From positions 2,286,012 to 2,291,356 of the forward strand of contig NZ_CP053923.1 of assembly GCF_014672695.1 (NCBI RefSeq): DNA of 5,345 nucleotides, written 5' to 3'. Below are positions 4,884 to 5,345 of this stretch, in pieces. This stretch comes from Defluviicoccus vanus. GTDB taxonomy: Bacteria > Pseudomonadota > Alphaproteobacteria > Rhodospirillales > Defluviicoccaceae. A program made the translations under genes and the position numbers. The notes beneath the pieces were generated by a model. It ran no database searches. It was not told the DNA's origin and was given only the letters and a program-made list of their open reading frames with translations. The stretch's first letter is position 1, and every line of letters begins with the position of its first letter.

Positions 4884-5345
4884 AGCAGCGCGAGGCGTGG
4901 TTCGACGGCCAGATCGACCTGGCCCCGGAGCGCCTCGTGTTCATCGACGAGACCTGGGCGAAGACCAACATGGGCCGTACCTACGGCCGCGCGCCCCGCG
5001 GCGAGCGGCTGCGCATGGGCTTCCCCATGGCCACTGGAAGACCACGACCTTCGTCGGCGCCCTGACCATGCGCGGCATGATCGCCCCCTTCGTGCTCACC
5101 GGAGCGATCAACCGCGACGCCTTCGATGCCTATGTCGAGAAGGTGCTCGTCCCCGAGCTCCGCCCCGGCGACATCGTGATCATGGACAACCTGTCCAGCC
5201 ACAAGGGGCCGCGCACCGATGCGCTGATCAAGGACGCGGGCGCCAGCCTCCTCTTCCTGCCGCCCTACAGCCCCGACTTCAACCCCATTGAGAAGGCGTT
5301 CGCGAAGCTCAAGGCCCTGCTCCGCAAGGCCGCCGAGCGCACCGT
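4838..5345 (+). repeat. Long direct repeat, copy B
   Basis: This matches 1-509 throughout except for one missing C in the run at 5023-5026. The offset between copies is 4837 before the indel and 4836 after it. Confidence 0.97.
4841..5345 (+). pseudogene. IS630-family transposase, catalytic frame, frameshifted and cut by window edge
   Basis: This is the same catalytic segment as at the window start, with the first Asp of FIDETW present. After RLRMGF the run CCCC (5023-5026) has one C fewer than copy A, so the protein leaves the family sequence, reading MATGRPRPSSAP and stopping at the TGA at 5063-5065. The second Asp and the Glu are still encoded downstream, but in another frame. If the missing C is real, this copy cannot make transposase. 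If it is a homopolymer error, the copy is intact as far as the window shows. The remaining 3' end lies outside the window, or at 510-609 on a circular reading. Confidence 0.75.

Larger units (their letters stand above)
4437..5345 (+). mobile_element. IS630-family insertion sequence, copy B, left part
   Basis: This contains the 5' leader, the helix-turn-helix frame, the A7 frameshift site and most of the catalytic frame; the window edge cuts it. The left boundary near 4437 is tentative and rests on a weak match to the sequence around the stop codon of copy A. No TA is visible directly at that point, so the real tip may be a few bases away. From 4838 onward it repeats the window start. Confidence 0.75.

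Noticed and set aside
1..5345. Defence system, CRISPR array, tRNA, rRNA, riboswitch or plasmid replication gene
   Set aside because: I looked on both strands for repeated spacers, cloverleaf arms, rRNA-like stretches and non-transposase domains and saw none. Almost all coding content is explained by transposition enzymes.

Overview
This window is a stack of transposable elements with no recognisable passenger genes. Base composition is strongly GC-rich, and the three element types (an IS630-type with split reading frames, an IS1182-type, and an IS91-type coupled to a tyrosine integrase) are protein families I know best from Alphaproteobacteria such as Rhizobiales, Methylobacterium and Rhodospirillales relatives. 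The organism call rests on family resemblance and composition only; there is no chromosomal marker gene.

Layout, left to right. Positions 1-609 hold the catalytic half of an IS630-family transposase, entering the window already inside the gene. A complete IS1182-family element (613-2205, transcribed on the minus strand) with perfect 25-bp inverted ends and an intact 453-residue transposase begins 3 bp after that stop codon. A plus-strand module of two genes follows: a XerC/D-like tyrosine integrase ruined by an internal deletion and frameshift (2340-2907), then, 12 bp later, an intact IS91-family HUH/Y2 rolling-circle transposase (2920-4095). The module is bracketed by an imperfect 19-bp inverted repeat (2229-2247 and 4353-4371). 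After about 400 bp without a gene, which contains two strong hairpins, a second IS630 copy starts (helix-turn-helix frame 4497-4883, an A7 frameshift site at 4836-4842, then the catalytic frame) and runs off the right edge.

The first 509 bases and the last 508 bases are the same sequence apart from one C in a C-run (five versus four). Either two directly repeated IS630 copies flank a composite-like block with a repeat period of about 4.84 kb, or the window is a circular or tandem sequence of about 4,836 bp written out with overlapping ends. On the circular reading there is only one IS630 copy and its gene is complete across the join.

The genes do not form a pathway. Each transposase moves its own element. 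The integrase remnant belongs with the IS91-type transposase, the pair being a recurrent arrangement in this group. The IS1182 transposase keeps its DDE triad, the IS91 transposase keeps its HUH and paired tyrosines, and the IS630 gene is intact only if copy A's catalytic half is joined to copy B's N-terminal half. I see no evidence for a new defence, metabolic or RNA system; the points worth a second look concern element boundaries, frameshifting and the terminal repeat.
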